Of a DNA stretch of 64,000 bases, positions 20,344 to 31,078 are shown piece by piece (within the stretch, counting starts at the first letter, position 1; every line of letters starts with the position of its first letter). The stretch spans positions 65,867 through 129,866 of the forward strand of contig FJOG01000074.1 in assembly GCA_900073065.1 (NCBI GenBank). Reading direction: 5' to 3'. The notes under the pieces are model-generated. The model was not told where the DNA came from, did not search any database, and was given only the letters and a program-made list of their open reading frames with translations. Both the position numbers and the translations under genes were made by a program. The stretch comes from Phialocephala subalpina (taxonomy: Eukaryota; Ascomycota; Leotiomycetes; Helotiales; Mollisiaceae).

Positions 20344-22388
20344 AAACGGTGGAGCACGTCATTCATGAGCTTTGAAAGATTGTCTTGTCGTTTGATATAC
20401 AAAGATTTAAGTTTAACTAGAGTGCACTTCACAGTACCTCCCATCTGTTCTCATACACTGCAGCAATTAGCAAACTTACATCACTCTTGGTTCACAAACT
20501 CGGATCAGAGCCAACTCCATTCGTAAGTTGGGCCGGTTTGATAGAAAATGGAAGTTCAGAGTAACCGAATCGATTCCCGTATATTCACAGCATCTATATC
20601 GGCCGCTTATTTTGTCGCCTGAGAGTCTTGGTAGTTGATGATGGTTATTAATATGGAGAACCATGTACGTTCATGAGCGGCTGCTATATCCCAACGGCCT
20701 AAGAAGATGGCACCGGATTCGATGGCCAATGCCAGCTGATAGTCTATACTTGGATAGTGTCCAAGGCAGACTTGACCGGTGAACACGAACAAGAGTAACA
20801 GGGTTGCCATGATCAAGCGACAAGGTGGGTGTAGTGGCCAGCAAGGAACAGCTCTACCGGTAGTTGCATGTGAGAGCGATTGGCGTTGACCAGTCAGGCA
20901 ATCCAAGTGGCACCGACGGGGAGTAGTGCGCCCATTCATGTCTCTTGTCCGCAAACACAGCCTCTCAGTGAGCATTTGTTTCCAACGTGCAGATGTGACG
21001 AAGGATCGCGATCCGAGGCTTTGAAGGCAACGGTGGACGCCATGATATAAGTTTCCCGAGTCTGCCCTTCATCTCTTCACTTCCTTCCTCATCCACCCTC
21101 CTCCTTGATCGTTGTCGTCTACTCGAAGAGATATTACGAAGAAAAAATCGGAATCCTTGCGATTTGATTGGTCTGTCTCGGCACACAGGGTGTCTCGCTA
21201 CGCAGGGAGGGACGTTAGTCAGTTAGTATTTATTATTCGGTCACGTATTGTATACCCCGCAGCCTGTAAAAGCGGCAAAGCGTGCACGAGGAAAAGTGGG
21301 GCCATATTTTTATAAGAGAGTGTTTTGGGAAAGCCGGCTTCGGGTGCTACTGTAAGCAGCTGCAGTGTTGAGTCCTCGTTGAAAGATTTTAATACTGAGT
21401 CCTTCCTTCGTTTCTACGTTGTGAGCTATTGACGAGAACAACTTAGGTCTAGTAATCACTGGATCGGAACATAATACTCTCCAACCCTGTCAGGGGATTC
21501 CTCAAACAGGTTCGGGACAAGTGGTTTGGCAAGTCGAGATAACGAAGCAACACTTACGTTGCGTCGAAGGCAACGGGACACAGGTCGAGTGGGTCCCAAG
21601 TGTATACATAGCAGAGTTTTCAGCATTCAGGAGATAGAAACTAGATAGACCGAAAGAAGCGCAATGGACAGTCACACATTCCCTTCCCAAGTGGTTCCTA
21701 CTCGATGCCCATGTTTACACAATTTGGGACGGCGCTGTGCATGGATTCCCTGAATTGGCAGTAGCCGAACCTTGACAAGGCAGCATTCATACAGTACCTT
21801 GCAGGGCCGATTTCAACGTTAGCAATCATGCACGGCTCCAGGAGGCGGTTTTCGGACACCACCTACGATAGATAGCCTTGCTACAATAGAGTGGAAACGG
21901 TAACGACCGGTTTCTATCTGCCTTCGAAAGTGGCGACACCTTACATGTAGAGCAACTTCGCGGTCTTCATTTCAAGTTACATATTCCCATCCTGTTTTTG
22001 AGTATTACTCCAATTTTGACACTCATGCTTGCTGCATCCAGAAATCGTAACTTATCTTGTCCATAAACGGCACCCATATTCGCACGCTGCTCCATTTATG
22101 ACCCGGTCTCCAAACTTCTCCACGTTCAATTTTGGCCATAGCTGTATATCTGGGTTCGATTCAAAGGTAGCATGACGCATCCTCGTTCGGTTCTTAATTC
22201 CTTTACTTAATAGTATGGAGGAAAGAATCTGATTGAATTTCTAAATCTATGTTTATGGACGCCGAACGCGTTTATTCAGATGGCATTGTAGCTACTACCA
22301 GAAACCGGAAAGACTCACGGAACATCCCAAGAGCGTTAACTCCCTCCCACACCAGATAAACGTTGGTCTGTCGCTGTTACCAGAGAAA
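20344..22388. other. Intergenic, no supported gene
   Basis: About 2 kb lies between the 435-residue gene and the 851-residue gene, which converge here. A minus-strand ATG frame at 20607-20810 encodes 67 residues with a signal-peptide-like start (MATLLLLFVFTGQVCLG) and could be a small secreted protein, but nothing confirms it. Other frames are short and overlap. Confidence 0.35.
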
Positions 22389-24944
22389 TCATTCACGGCC
22401 TCGGCTCCCTAGTCCTCCGTCCTCTGCAGACAGCACAGCTGTTCCTGAGGATGGACGAACAAGCTGGTCGAACGGTAGGATGTGCCGTGTGGCTATGACC
22501 AAAACTCTCAAATATTGACAGAAGGATTTGTCTCCTTTTTTCTCGTTCACTCCTTTCCACGCAAGACAGACGTTCGTCATCTGCCCAGTCTTTGCAACCT
22601 TTATCTTACTAAGTTTTCCCATCACCTCCGAATAATCCAACCAGAGATTTGAAACCGGTCCCTTGATGGCTCTTGTTGGCTTCTGGTCCGTGTATCGAAG
22701 TCGGCCGGGAAAGATACCAAGGAAGTCTCCAGGAGCAACAGCGACCAATGGAGCAACAGCAAGGAGTTCATTTGAGGCAGCCTTGTTACCGAAAGTCTTC
22801 TTGTCTGATTCACCTTCGTACGGCACCAGACTAACGTAGACAGACTTATTGCGGTCGAGCTGACCTTTGATACCATGGCGGAGAACATGGATGTTTGATT
22901 TACCAGATGTAGGTTTCAGGCTGTGACCGGCCAAGAAATTCTCATATTCTGTTGAGTCTTGGTCCCAGGCGCTGAGATGTTCTCCCCAGCGCATGTTTTG
23001 TGGAGGGTGAAGTCTGTCGCGAAGCCACTCTTCTTCTATGTCGCTTTTCCCGGAGAAGTCGTTCGCTTCTTCAGCGATGACCCTCAAACGGAGCTGTCGA
23101 AGAGGGAAGTCATAGACCTTATACCAGGAAAGTAGCATATCGAGTTCTTTGGGATGTTGAAAGAAGTGGGTCTTGAACTCACTGGTCCGGCAAAGAAGGA
23201 ATGCCGTTGTTCCTCTGTCCCTTAAATCGGACAGAAGTCGCAAATAGGACGTCCATTTGAAGATGCTGTTCCTGCTCTGGCCGTATCCCATAGCAACTAT
23301 AAGTTTCTTCGCAGCCAATTTCTCTTGGGGAGTAATCTCAGTTTTCGGACCCGATGACTTGGGAAGTGGACCTATCATCTTCGCACGTTGCTGAATCATC
23401 GGCCAGTAGTAAGTCTCTTTCCACAAGCGTCGAAGTTGGGTCCTTGTATCGTTAGCGATCTCTTTCTCAATATGCTTCATTGCATCCTCGTAATCGCTCT
23501 CCTTGCTGAACTCGCCCATGAGCTCTGCTGGCTCGGATAAAAGGTCTTGCATTGCAATCTTCGATAATTCTCTGACATCACAACATGCGACGGCATGCTT
23601 CAAGCGCTCTGACTTGGCTCGTTCGCGGGCCTTCTTCACCTGATCTCGATCCGCCGGAATACCGGGTAATTTGTTCTGGTCAACTTTTCCCAGACTTTCT
23701 TGCGCAACCCCCAATGCCGGCCTTGCGATCAGCCGATTGCATTTCGCCCAATCCTCTGTGACGCTGCCCATGATATTCACAAAATTTGTGTGGTTAATAG
23801 TTGTTGTGAGGACGTCGTCCAAAACGCTTGGCACAGATGAATCGGGTGTGCGGCTATTATCATCTACATGCTCGAGTGCCACTACAACATCTTCCAACCA
23901 CGGAACTGGATCATCAAGAATTGAACGCCTTGCGAAAGGTCTTTGTTTGACCGCGTCTGGCAAGGCATTGTCCACAATATCAGTGTCGGAAGACAGGTGG
24001 CTTGTTAGATCCGTACACGAAGATCGCGACTCAAGTGATCCCGTACTGGAGGCTGATTTAGACATCTCGAAACCACCTATGGCTTGGTCAGGATCAAGAC
24101 TGCCTGCGACTTCTGTGGAGACGGCATTTGGGCTAGCACTTGGCGGTGCTGTCAAGGGTTCAGGAGCGTGGGACGAAACCACAGGCGTAAGAGGACTCGA
24201 ATCGATGGCAGATTTCGGAAAATACTCATCCAAGATGGTTATTCCATCGGCATGAGTTATTGAGGGTAAATTTCCTTCCACCGCTCCACTAACAGTCGTT
24301 TCATCATCTTCCATTGTAGTAGTGACCCGAGATCGTACCATGACTTCGTCAGTGCCTTGTCGACGTGTGTCCTCTCTCGAGGTCCCTAGAGGCGGCATTG
24401 TATTAGGCTCGATGATGGCTGGTTCGTCGGTGGACTCGAGGGAAGTAGGCTCAGTAGCAGGTTCGTCGGTGGCAGGCTCGTCGGTGGCAGGCTCGTCGGT
24501 GGCAGGCTCGTCGGTGGCAGGCTCGTCGGTGGCAGGCTCGTCGGTGGCAGGCTCGTCGGTGGCAGGCTCGTCAGTAGCTAGTCCGTCGGTGGCAGGTTCG
24601 TCAGCGGCAAGCTTCTGCTTCTTAGCCTTGTTTGCGCCCTGCATATTGTCGTAAGATCTTTTCGTTTGAGACGCCTGTCGACCAGATCTGCGGAGAAGTT
24701 TAAACTCAATGTTAATCGGACAAGGACTATCGGTTCCTCCGTTTGACCCGACAGGACAATTTTGAACTGATATAACCTTAGCGTGTTCCTTTTGTAGAGG
24801 TTGACCATGCTCTCCAAACTTACTCGTTCGTCCCACAAGATCGTTCAACTCGTCCAACTTCCTACCTTCAGCTTCAAGCACACGACAAATACGTACTATC
24901 TCGCGGATATGTGGCTCAGCCTGTTCAATAATATCATTAGCCAT
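22389..24944 (-). CDS. 851-residue protein with DEPAT repeats and possible SET-like tail
   Basis: This is one uninterrupted frame. The ATG at 24942-24944 (MANDIIEQAEPHIREIV) is the first ATG in it. Residues 1-50 look like a coiled coil. A basic stretch (NKAKKQKL) could be a nuclear signal. It is followed by about ten Asp-Glu-Pro-Ala-Thr units. A long Ser/Thr-rich disordered part leads to a helical basic region and then a C-terminal domain with PGDFLGIFPGRLRYTDQKP, NLWLDYSEVMG and LRVLVIATRHILPFDQLV. The spacing of GDFLGxFxG, and a late VxVIATRxIxPFxQL, recall a degenerate SET fold. The NHSC-type catalytic motif is absent, so I do not claim methyltransferase activity. The gene is intact and its function unknown. 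Confidence 0.7.
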   Translation of the reverse strand: MANDIIEQAEPHIREIVRICRVLEAEGRKLDELNDLVGRTSKFGEHGQPLQKEHAKVISVQNCPVGSNGGTDSPCPINIEFKLLRRSGRQASQTKRSYDNMQGANKAKKQKLAADEPATDGLATDEPATDEPATDEPATDEPATDEPATDEPATDEPATDEPATEPTSLESTDEPAIIEPNTMPPLGTSREDTRRQGTDEVMVRSRVTTTMEDDETTVSGAVEGNLPSITHADGITILDEYFPKSAIDSSPLTPVVSSHAPEPLTAPPSASPNAVSTEVAGSLDPDQAIGGFEMSKSASSTGSLESRSSCTDLTSHLSSDTDIVDNALPDAVKQRPFARRSILDDPVPWLEDVVVALEHVDDNSRTPDSSVPSVLDDVLTTTINHTNFVNIMGSVTEDWAKCNRLIARPALGVAQESLGKVDQNKLPGIPADRDQVKKARERAKSERLKHAVACCDVRELSKIAMQDLLSEPAELMGEFSKESDYEDAMKHIEKEIANDTRTQLRRLWKETYYWPMIQQRAKMIGPLPKSSGPKTEITPQEKLAAKKLIVAMGYGQSRNSIFKWTSYLRLLSDLRDRGTTAFLLCRTSEFKTHFFQHPKELDMLLSWYKVYDFPLRQLRLRVIAEEANDFSGKSDIEEEWLRDRLHPPQNMRWGEHLSAWDQDSTEYENFLAGHSLKPTSGKSNIHVLRHGIKGQLDRNKSVYVSLVPYEGESDKKTFGNKAASNELLAVAPLVAVAPGDFLGIFPGRLRYTDQKPTRAIKGPVSNLWLDYSEVMGKLSKIKVAKTGQMTNVCLAWKGVNEKKGDKSFCQYLRVLVIATRHILPFDQLVRPSSGTAVLSAEDGGLGSRGRE
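24451..24600. repeat. 15-base coding minisatellite (DEPAT repeat)
   Basis: Ten 15-base units run without a break. Seven consecutive ones (24466-24570) are identical copies of tcggtggcaggctcg, and the outer ones are variants. The unit length keeps the frame and encodes Asp-Glu-Pro-Ala-Thr on the minus strand. The identical core points to recent expansion by slippage, so copy number is likely to vary between isolates. Confidence 0.9.
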
Positions 24945-26427
24945 GACGCTATGGTGATACCTGAATCGAAGGGTTGAAGCGGGTTTCCGCAATCATGGTG
25001 GAGGAAGAACGTGCTGTGGCTATCTGCCTTTCGCTTACTAAGCAGCATCGAATGTTTAACTCGGTTAAACATTAGACGATACCAAGTTACATGCGAGTAA
25101 AGATCCCGACTTTGGGTTCACAACCATACTTAGAAGTCAGATGAAAATAGAACGCCACCTATTCTTGGAGTGGTTAGTCTAAAGATAAACCATCGCCAAG
25201 GCTTGATTACTGTATCATGCGAGATCCGTCATGCGCCCCGAGTTCGGGTCCTCCCGTAACCGAAGTGGGACCGATCCGCGAGGCTGAGACGAATGACATG
25301 TTAGCACACTAACTGATAGTTCCGGCGTCTTTGTTGTGCCAATTCGAATTTCGGAGTCGATGTCATGGCAGGTTGAAGGATTGAGGGTTCGTTCACGGTT
25401 GAAAGAGCTATCTGTCGCTGCTCTCAAAGGCCAGTTGCCAAATCCACCAGGTTTTGTTCCCGATTTTCTTTTCTATTTCTCGCGTTACGTTTTCAGACGA
25501 GAGGATTAATGGCTATAATCACATGGCATGAAGCCCTGGAAGGGAACCAAGCGGATCTTGGTCCTATAAATATATTACTATGAAAATGAAGACCATTCCA
25601 TGCTTTCTGGTGAAGTGCAAGTTCCTCCTCGAGCGCCTGATTTTCTCTCATAAACGAGGCAATTGTCTCATATTCTTGTGTCCTTGTCTCCTCCGAAACT
25701 TTGTGGATGAGGTAGGTCATGATAGACACGTCGTCACTGTAGATGCTTGACATGTTATAGCATGTTTTCGTGAGCAAGGCAGTGTCTTCGTCCAAGCTTT
25801 GATCAACCAAACAGCCACGCTGACACTACTAGCAGCAACCCATCTCACACCTATTCCAGCGTCGCCATCAACAATTACCCTCACATACCCTACAACGTCC
25901 GCCTTCTCCCTCCACCTCCTCTGACGCCATTCTCGGCCTAACCGCTCCTTGCCTCTGCTAGCCCCACCTCGCTGGCACTCAACCACATCCTCCAAGCCAC
26001 TAAGAAACTCTGGTCACTTATCCCATCAATCCCATTTATTCGCGAAGATCGACGCAATCGGCGATGCGCAGCAGGGGCGGATCAAGTAGGAGTGAGCCCG
26101 GAACAGATGAGTCCTCGCTGGGGACGATACTGAAGGCGAGTGGATGCTGGAGAGGGAAAAGCCTACGTGCAGACGCCGCTCGTTGTACATGGTCGAAAAT
26201 GTTCGCACGAGACGAGAGGTGAGTCGGATGAGAGGAAGCAGACGCTCTACTGTAATGGTCCTGTTGAAGTTGAAACGCTATCGGTGAAGATGAACTCATC
26301 GAGGTTTATAGCATCCTGTTGCCTATTATTCTAATCTGAGTACGTTTATTGCCGCTCAATCCTACTTGGTACGTTCGAGTTCCGCCGTAACAACCTAGAT
26401 TGAATCAATTAAATAATATCCTGTACT
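24945..26427. other. Intergenic, one weak open frame
   Basis: Most of the stretch shows nothing. On the minus strand, 25493-25755 reads MSSIYSDDVSIMTYLIHKV followed by a helical ASFMRENQALEEELALHQ. This looks like a possible exon of an unidentified coiled-coil protein, but its boundaries are unclear. 26036-26300 has overlapping frames on both strands with no motif. Confidence 0.3.
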
Positions 26428-26671
26428 CAAGTATTGTGAAATTCCAACATACCAAGTAGCATCCTCTTGCTTCTGCTTTCTGTAGATTCATAGCCAGCAG
26501 GCGCCTGGTCAAGCTCTCCATGCGCTCTTGATTTGGCAGTTGCTTCTTTGTCTTGCTGTATAGCCGCCATATCTGAGTGGTCAGAGGATCCTTCTTCTCT
26601 ATCTCGTCTGGGCTATTGGGCTCGAATCGGGGGGGTGTCAGAATTGGAGCAATCCAAAGCCAAGGCAACAT
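26428..26671 (-). pseudogene. DUF1752 (AreA N-terminal type) fragment
   Basis: The reading [20 protein letters not shown], then [20 protein letters not shown], matches the DUF1752 motif found near the N-terminus of AreA-type nitrogen regulators and other fungal proteins, usually as DPLxTQIWKxYxKTKxxLPNxERMENLTWRMMA. The invariant Trp is Arg here. The match ends at NLQKAEA. No GATA zinc finger is nearby. It is a short gene piece, either a truncated copy or a single exon whose partners I cannot find. Confidence 0.5.
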
Positions 26672-27091
26672 CCTCCCGCTGACTCGGTGAATATATCACG
26701 TGACTTGACGGGCTTGGCCGTGGCCGATGAGCTATGAAGCCGCTTGAATAGGAAGGAGGATGCCAAAGAACAGCAAGAACAGCCTGAACAGCCGAAAAGG
26801 AAATTCGTTCGAATTGCTCGACGAATTGGATGGCGATGAGTCGATTTTCAGTCCAAACTACGAGCGCCCGTAGGCGTCCCTTGAAGCGCACGCAGCCCTT
26901 CGAACCCAGCACACCACTACAAAGCAAAAAGGGCCATCTCTACGAAGGTTACGACATACCAACCGGTGCCAACACCATTGGGTACTGACCAGTGGACACA
27001 AGTTAAAGCCCTCAGATATCGAAGAGAGCATCGTTATCAACAATAGTCAAATAGTGTATTGCTAGGACGGCTGTGTAAATGAGTGAGTCGT
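26672..27091. other. No supported gene
   Basis: Several overlapping minus-strand frames occur with no motif. An atcacgtgac sequence near 26695 resembles E-box-like ends seen on fungal transposon debris but is too short to assign. Confidence 0.35.
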
Positions 27092-27165
27092 GAATTCCCA
27101 AACAAATGTTTGGGAGTTGGTCGCTTCCGCTGACTCAGCATTTCCCAAACATTGTTTGGGAATTC
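27092..27165. repeat. Compound palindrome
   Basis: GAATTCCCAAACA (27092-27104) and TGTTTGGGAATTC (27153-27165) are perfect 13-base inverted repeats. In addition, each end is a palindrome by itself: CCCAAACA-AA-TGTTTGGG at 27097-27114 and CCCAAACA-T-TGTTTGGG at 27144-27160. Near the middle lies TGACTCA (27131-27137), the consensus of Gcn4/CpcA-type bZIP factors. It lies at the decayed 3' end of the transposase fragment, so it could be a small insertion or part of the transposon. Confidence 0.75.
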
Positions 27166-27476
27166 GCTGCCGCCAACTCATGTGGTCTGTCCGTCTTGGG
27201 TCGCTCACGGGTGACACTGAAAGCTATCGAAGGGATAAACTTAATCCGTATTGGTTGTCCAAGATCGGACATTTGTAACACGAACTTCACGACGACTTCC
27301 TCTTCCCACGGTGTGAGATATTGTTGGCTCTGGGCCTTCTCTTCTATCGAGCGTCGTCCCCGAGCACGATGATGGAGGGTGGTATGGGGGACATTACCAT
27401 GATCTGCAAGGGCACGGTATGAATCAGGCACGAAAGGAGGCACGCCTTGCGCGAGTACTTGACTCGCTTTGTCCAT
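27135..27476 (-). pseudogene. Pogo/Fot-type transposase N-terminal fragment
   Basis: Starting at an ATG (27474-27476), the frame reads VPDSYRALADHGNVPHTTLH and EEKAQSQQYLTPWEEEVVVK, followed by FVLQMSDLGQPIRIKFIPSI. This is the psq/Tc5-type helix-turn-helix DNA-binding region of fungal pogo/Fot DDE transposases. After RPKTDRP the family sequence (normally PGKNW) is lost and the reading enters the palindrome. No DDE catalytic domain is present. The fragment is a dead relic of about 100 codons. Confidence 0.65.
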
Positions 27477-27860
27477 GTCAACCTAATGTGGTGATGTTGT
27501 TGTGAAGGGGACGAGTGCCAGCGCTCCACTGTCCAGGCTTCAGGGTGCTGCCGCCCTGCTTGCAGATGGAATGTTCGAGAATCTTGCCCTTACGCCACAC
27601 ACATGACCAGTCTTGGAAACAGTGGCTGGGTAAACCCCACTTTTACTTGTTGCGAGTTGCTCGATGAGTAGATTTTGAATGACTTAACTTTCTTTTGACG
27701 TCTTTCCGCCCGCACCATCAATCTTCGAGACTCACAGATCTTCAATCCGTGTGTACAAGACCCTACCTTCGGCACCTACGATCGATTCTCCAATACCAAA
27801 CAGTGTGCTGCAACCGCGCTACGAGAGCTTCTATTCCACCATTATCCTGCCCACCATATA
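27477..27860. other. Intergenic, contains a repeated motif
   Basis: This is the upstream region of the 224-residue gene. It contains the first copy of the 46-base motif (27588-27633) that recurs at 29838. Confidence 0.4.
27588..27633. repeat. Dispersed motif, copy 1
   Basis: It begins CCTTACGCCACACACATGAC and ends AGTGGCTGGGTAA. A diverged copy with the same two ends lies at 29838-29885, on the other side of two genes. It may be the end of a DNA transposon related to the nearby pogo-type fragment. Confidence 0.5.
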
Positions 27861-28535
27861 ATGACAAGTCAGCCGAGTAAAGCTAAAGCTTTACTCCTCC
27901 CTGCTGATGGGTCTGGGGTCAGGCTTGTGAGCTACAACATCAAGGAACGAGACGACAATGATATGGTCGATAATGGATTGGCAGAGTTCTACGATCCTAT
28001 CCCTGATCTTAAAACTTGGCTAGACGGTGGCTATCAACAGAGAGCCATAGCATCATTTCACGTTGACATAAAGGAAAACAACAATACTGACCCTATAGCC
28101 CGGGCCTATTTTCCCTCACAGGATCTCGCAGCTTTCGGCCAATACTGTCTATATTACACCGTATCTTCGACCTTACCCCTCAACGAGACTTGCAGGCGAA
28201 TATTGGATATTGTGCCTCCGCCGAACCGGTTGTTTTGGAGAGGAGATGTCGTGGTAGTTCGATATGAAGGACACTTGGGCATGGGGCATGTTTACACGGA
28301 TGTGAAAGAAGCGCTTCTGGGGCCAGTTGAAGCCGTGTTGAAAAAGGTTTATGATTGCAAAGGACTCGAAGGGGTACACGAAGAAGGGTTCAGCCTCCGA
28401 GAAGAGATGTCCAGTACGTGCTACCCGAGTGTGATGAAAGCTTTCAGTATTCTAAATATGTCTAGAACTCCAGGCCAGGTTTCCTGCACTTATGCAAGCG
28501 ATCGACACTGGCTCTTTGGAGAAGTTGCGTACTAA
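27861..28535 (+). CDS. Intact 224-residue hypothetical protein
   Basis: This is an intronless ATG-to-stop frame with no internal defects. Hydrophilic and globular segments alternate: GLAEFYDPIPDLKTWLDGG, AIASFHVDIKENN, NRLFWRGDVVVVRYEGHLGM and YASDRHWLFGEVAY at the C-terminus. I see no signal peptide, membrane segment or known catalytic motif. Codon usage and lack of RIP-like changes suggest a live gene. The family appears fungal-specific, but I cannot name it. It is divergent from the repeats upstream and convergent with the next gene. Confidence 0.65.
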   Translation: MTSQPSKAKALLLPADGSGVRLVSYNIKERDDNDMVDNGLAEFYDPIPDLKTWLDGGYQQRAIASFHVDIKENNNTDPIARAYFPSQDLAAFGQYCLYYTVSSTLPLNETCRRILDIVPPPNRLFWRGDVVVVRYEGHLGMGHVYTDVKEALLGPVEAVLKKVYDCKGLEGVHEEGFSLREEMSSTCYPSVMKAFSILNMSRTPGQVSCTYASDRHWLFGEVAY

Positions 28536-28875
28536 CCAGCCGCTAAATGACATAGATCTACGAGTCATTCATCAGATTCCTAGGATGATTGCCCGATTTC
28601 CGGATGGTTCCGAAGAGACAATATGGGAACCGCCTCTTAAGGATCTTGCCCGGAAATAGGACTTAGTAAAGTAGCGGAGAGAATGTGGTATTCGTTGTAT
28701 GGAGATCAAACAGTTTTTCAAAGCGTAAGATACGGACTGATGGCTTGCAGACATACTGGCAAAGTTCTTGACTTCCCAAGGCTTTATTTTATAGGGACGA
28801 ACTGCCTCAATTTTCATTCAATGATATCTTGAGAGCGACCATAAGTTGCTACACACCCAGTGTCTTGCCATCCGC
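28536..28875. other. Short intergenic region between convergent genes
   Basis: The 340 bases between the stop codons of two convergent genes contain no feature I can support. They probably hold both 3' ends. Confidence 0.4.
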
Positions 28876-29688
28876 TTATTCACTCCCACTCCCGCTGTGC
28901 TGCACCTCTAGCCATCTGACCAATTTACCTATCTTGCCTTTATTCAAATCTTGATTGCACGCCTTGCTGTACGCGTGTTGAAATAGACCTGATAGCCTTG
29001 TAAAAACAGTATCGCATTCTGGGCACTTGAATGGATAGACTGTCTCGCTATACTCAAATGATAGGTCACGACAACTAAGCAGCTTATCCCGATACTCTTC
29101 CACAAGATATGCCTTCCACTGGAAACACATGGCGGCAGATTCATTTAAATCGATCATATCAATCTCGGAGTCGCATGCGCCGGACTCTAAGTGTATTATC
29201 ATCGCGGGATAGGTTCTGAATGTTCGGTAGCAACCGTGACATTCAATCGATCGTTCCAAATGCACCATTTGATGCTAAAGCCGGTGTCAAACGTAAGTTT
29301 CGAAAAGACAAGGCTTCGCTTACATTATCAAGGTTGCTAGTGCTTTCGAAGTGCATCTGGCAAGTTTTGCAAACATTTTGCTCCTTCAGATGATCGAGAT
29401 ACTCCTGCGACCCAGGAACCCATATCATTCCCTCTCCATCGTCGCAGCCCTGGCATACGACTCGATGTTTTGTCGTCCGGTGATGTTCTAATGATTTCTC
29501 CCATGTGGATCCATCGAATCCACAGACCTCACACCGATTATGGCTCGCGGAATCATCGTAATGCTGTTGCAATGCCTGCTGCGAGGAGAACTTTCGTTTG
29601 CAACGCGAACAATACGCCTCACTATTTGCTTCGTCAGTTGAAACAAGAAGAGCAGCAGTAATTGGATTAGTATACCCACCCCATCATC
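28876..29688 (-). CDS. C2H2-type zinc-finger protein, three exons
   Basis: The proposed exons are 29688-29681, 29621-29324 and 29274-28876, joined in frame through introns 29622-29680 and 29275-29323 to give about 234 residues. The fingers are YCSRCKRKFSSQQALQQH, CEVCGFDGSTWEKSLEHH, CKTCQMHFESTSNLDNH, CHGCYRTFRTYPAMIIH and CPECDTVFTRLSGLFQH. Two more Cys pairs lie between them, and the C-terminus has WLEVQHSGSGSE. This is the layout of a widespread family of uncharacterised Pezizomycotina multi-finger proteins. The short first exon is the weakest part, because an alternative start further upstream cannot be excluded. No defects are seen. Confidence 0.65.
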
Positions 29689-29837
29689 AAATTTAAGAGG
29701 AGCTTATGTCAAGGTTGGTTGTGAATTCAAATGTGTCTCAAAGAACGCTGGCACCCAACGCTAAGTAGACTGCCTGTTCATTTCCCCGCAAAGCTCACCA
29801 CCGTTTCAGCGTCCAATAACACAAGAGTCTCAATCGA

Positions 29838-29885
29838 CCTTACGCCATACACGTGACTAGAGTTGACAATATAGTGGCTGGGTAA
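29838..29885. repeat. Dispersed motif, copy 2
   Basis: This is the counterpart of 27588-27633. It has the same CCTTACGCCA start and AGTGGCTGGGTAA end, with mostly transition differences between. The two copies are in direct orientation about 2.25 kb apart. Confidence 0.5.
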
Positions 29886-29989
29886 GACTTCGTAACGAGA
29901 AAACATCACAAAAAGCACGAATCAAATTTTTGGAAAGCACACCTCAAAGCATCTCGAAAGTCCCTCAGAAGGGTCAGAACTAGCCTCTT

Positions 29990-30024
29990 GGGCTAGGCAT
30001 TTTCCTTTTTGGCATGCCTAGCCC
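29990..30024. repeat. Perfect 11-base stem-loop
   Basis: gggctaggcat (29990-30000) pairs with atgcctagccc (30014-30024) across a 13-base T-rich loop. No gene end is clearly associated. It may be a relic of a transposon terminus. Confidence 0.6.
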
Positions 30025-31078
30025 AGCGAGCGCCCGTTCTGATCGATCTGAAGGGACACCTGTCACTTCCACCAAGCACGCACCGAAAACAACCACGAGA
30101 AATGGCCCTTCTCCTTCCACGGGATAGGCTTCACACTCAGCAGTAACATAGGAACCTGAGACCGCGGTACTATTGTCAACAGTACATAGCATTTGCAGCA
30201 CGTTTCACCAGAGACCCGAAGCCTCACTCAATATCCAAGTCTCCCAAAATCTTCAAGCAAGTGACGACAACCGGACCACACGATCTCGACGCACGACTTA
30301 TCACCACACACAGAACACGGAGAGGAACTTGCCCCGCCTCCCAACATCAGGCTAAAAGTGATGCCCACACTATTAGTCGATCAGTCTCCCCCGATGATGT
30401 CGCTACGATCTCGATCTTGTACGCAGCAACTCTATCACTATACACAGAACAGAAGCTACGATGCGCTCCCCCCACGCCTCTCTTAGCGCCACTGCAGACT
30501 ACGAGTCCCTTGCCCACATAAGCAGTCTACGTTTTCCGATAGAACTGTCACCATCACAGCAGAATCACTACACACAGAACAAGTTGAGGCATGAGCCGGC
30601 ATGCACTCAACCATCCAGACTTGCGAATATTTGGTCGGTATTTGCACTTCACCTTGAGGAACACTATAATGATGGGTTTGGGAGAAGTCACGAATTTGAA
30701 GATTCATGGAAGGGAGGGAGTTGAATGAATGTTTAGCGGTAGCAGGGGGAGACTGAAGGTACAACGACACAAGAAGGACAGCAGAAGCGGCTGCCAATGA
30801 GCCAATTAACTAGCACGGGCGGAAGCATTCTGCAACCCGAAACCCTCCCCCCAACTCGCCTTCATCTACATAACTCCCACCCATTCCAATTCCTATTACT
30901 TCCTTCGTTAAAATGCGTTCCCAAAATGAACGGGCCTGGGACTGTCTTCTGTCTTGTTCCCCAGGATATTTATGCCGACGAGGTCGTTCGCAACTAGGCT
31001 AACCGCAGTCGAAGACGCGACAATCCAAATGATCCATCGAGGCCATTCTTGCGGATTAGCCTCGATCAGCCGTCGAAA

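Larger units (their letters stand above)
29689..31078. other. Repeat-bearing spacer without a supported gene
   Basis: It contains a dispersed motif copy (29838-29885), a stem-loop (29990-30024), and three occurrences of a cacacagaaca-type block near 30301, 30435 and 30565. The blocks are spaced about 130 bases apart and may be an old tandem repeat. Open frames between 30173 and 30997 overlap on both strands and carry no motif. Confidence 0.4.

Noticed and set aside
22389..23000. Functional SET methyltransferase
   Set aside because: The tail has SET-like spacing but lacks the NHSC and GEELxYDY catalytic motifs.
23671..24654. Plus-strand ORFs opposite the 851-residue gene
   Set aside because: They are shadows: the Gly-Ser-Ser-Val-Ala repeat is just the antisense of the DEPAT minisatellite.
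30173..30725. Possible CRISPR-like array from repeated cacacagaaca blocks
   Set aside because: There are only three blocks with diverged spacers of unequal length in a eukaryotic genome. An old degenerate tandem repeat explains them.
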